From Proteobacteria bacterium UBA2133 (GTDB taxonomy: Bacteria; Pseudomonadota; Gammaproteobacteria; Arenicellales; UBA868), in the NCBI GenBank assembly GCA_002327725.1, contig DCXP01000082.1, positions 1-6,061 of the forward strand: a stretch of 6,061 nucleotides of DNA, written 5' to 3'. The notes under the pieces were generated by a model. It searched no databases. It was not told the origin of the DNA and saw nothing but the letters and a program-made list of their open reading frames with translations. Positions 5,748-6,061 of the stretch are shown piece after piece (position 1 is the first letter of the stretch; every line of letters begins with the position of its first letter). The position numbers were made by a program, and so were the translations under genes.

Positions 5748-6061
5748 GTGGCTTCAAAAGACTTGACCAACCGCGTTGAAATTGCGGCCGGTGACCGGCC
5801 GGTGAAGGAAATCAACCGGGACATTCGCAGCCAGGTGCAAGCAGGCAAGCCGATCGTTGTAACCAACACGATGTCGCGTCACAACCTGGGCGTGGGCCTG
5901 CCCGCCAGCGCCGACATTCTGTTCGAAGGCAGTGTGGGCTATTACTGTGGTGGACTTAACGACGGCGCGCGCATTCACGTAACCCGCGACTGCGGCTGGG
6001 GCGTGGGTGAGGCCATGGCCAGCGGCGACATCACCGTTGATGGCTACGCGGGGATGAGTGT
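5748..6061 (+). CDS. glxC: GXGXG-domain protein, GltB C-terminal-like subunit (GlxC / MgsB type), partial, N-terminal part only
   Basis: I translated 104 complete codons from the GTG at 5748-5750; the frame runs off the right edge, and the family is usually a little over 200 residues long. The start has a GGGAG ribosome site (5736-5740) inside the end of the preceding gene and lies 2 bp after its stop, so translation is probably coupled. Residues 19-50 contain EINRDIRSQV and the SRHNLGVGL segment. GSVGYYCGGLNDG (61-73), GWGVGEAMASGDITVDGYAG (83-102) and further Gly spacing every 20 or so residues form the right-handed beta-helix seen at the C-terminus of glutamate synthase GltB and in FwdC. 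In the GlxBCD/MgsABC complexes this subunit is structural, linking the glutaminase to the FMN synthase subunit, which should be encoded next. The protein is cytoplasmic and has no catalytic residues of its own that I can point to. Confidence 0.88.
   Translation, partial: MASKDLTNRVEIAAGDRPVKEINRDIRSQVQAGKPIVVTNTMSRHNLGVGLPASADILFEGSVGYYCGGLNDGARIHVTRDCGWGVGEAMASGDITVDGYAGMS

Overview
The window looks like a chromosomal segment of a Gram-negative bacterium, most likely a proteobacterium. The evidence is a periplasmic substrate-binding protein with a Sec-type leader, E. coli-like -35/-10 boxes, classic AGGAGG ribosome binding sites and a base composition judged by eye at a little over 50% GC. 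A more precise placement (for example a marine gammaproteobacterium) would be a guess. I see no tRNA, rRNA, CRISPR array, insertion sequence or phage signature.

Left part (1-3742, minus strand): a branched-chain-amino-acid-type (HAAT/Liv family) ABC importer, transcribed leftward in the order substrate-binding protein, LivH-type permease, LivM-type permease, LivG-type ATPase. The ATPase is cut by the window edge just after its Walker B motif. The permease and ATPase genes are packed with 15-bp and 6-bp gaps. The binding-protein gene is separated from livH by 94 bp that hold a strong 14-bp hairpin and a small hairpin at the livH ribosome binding region. This layout suits making more binding protein than membrane subunits. 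The ligand cannot be read from the sequence; the binding protein is longer than LivJ/LivK and its ligand-site segment looks different.

Middle (3875-4507, minus strand): a small atypical short-chain dehydrogenase/reductase-like NAD(P)-binding protein. It has its own very good promoter and lies 132 bp upstream of the transporter.

Centre (4508-4809): a 302-bp divergent intergenic region. It holds the promoter for the reductase, a weaker rightward promoter candidate and two small dyads.

Right part (4810-6061, plus strand): a stand-alone class-II glutamine amidotransferase followed 2 bp later by the start of a GXGXG (GltB C-terminal-like) protein. This is the first two-thirds of a split, glutamate-synthase-like complex of the GlxBCD / MgsABC type; the FMN-binding synthase subunit is expected just past the right edge. 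In known members the complex moves glutamine nitrogen within the enzyme, and MgsABC makes N-methylglutamate from methylamine. A nitrogen-compound importer beside this module suggests, but does not prove, a locus for uptake and assimilation of an organic nitrogen source.
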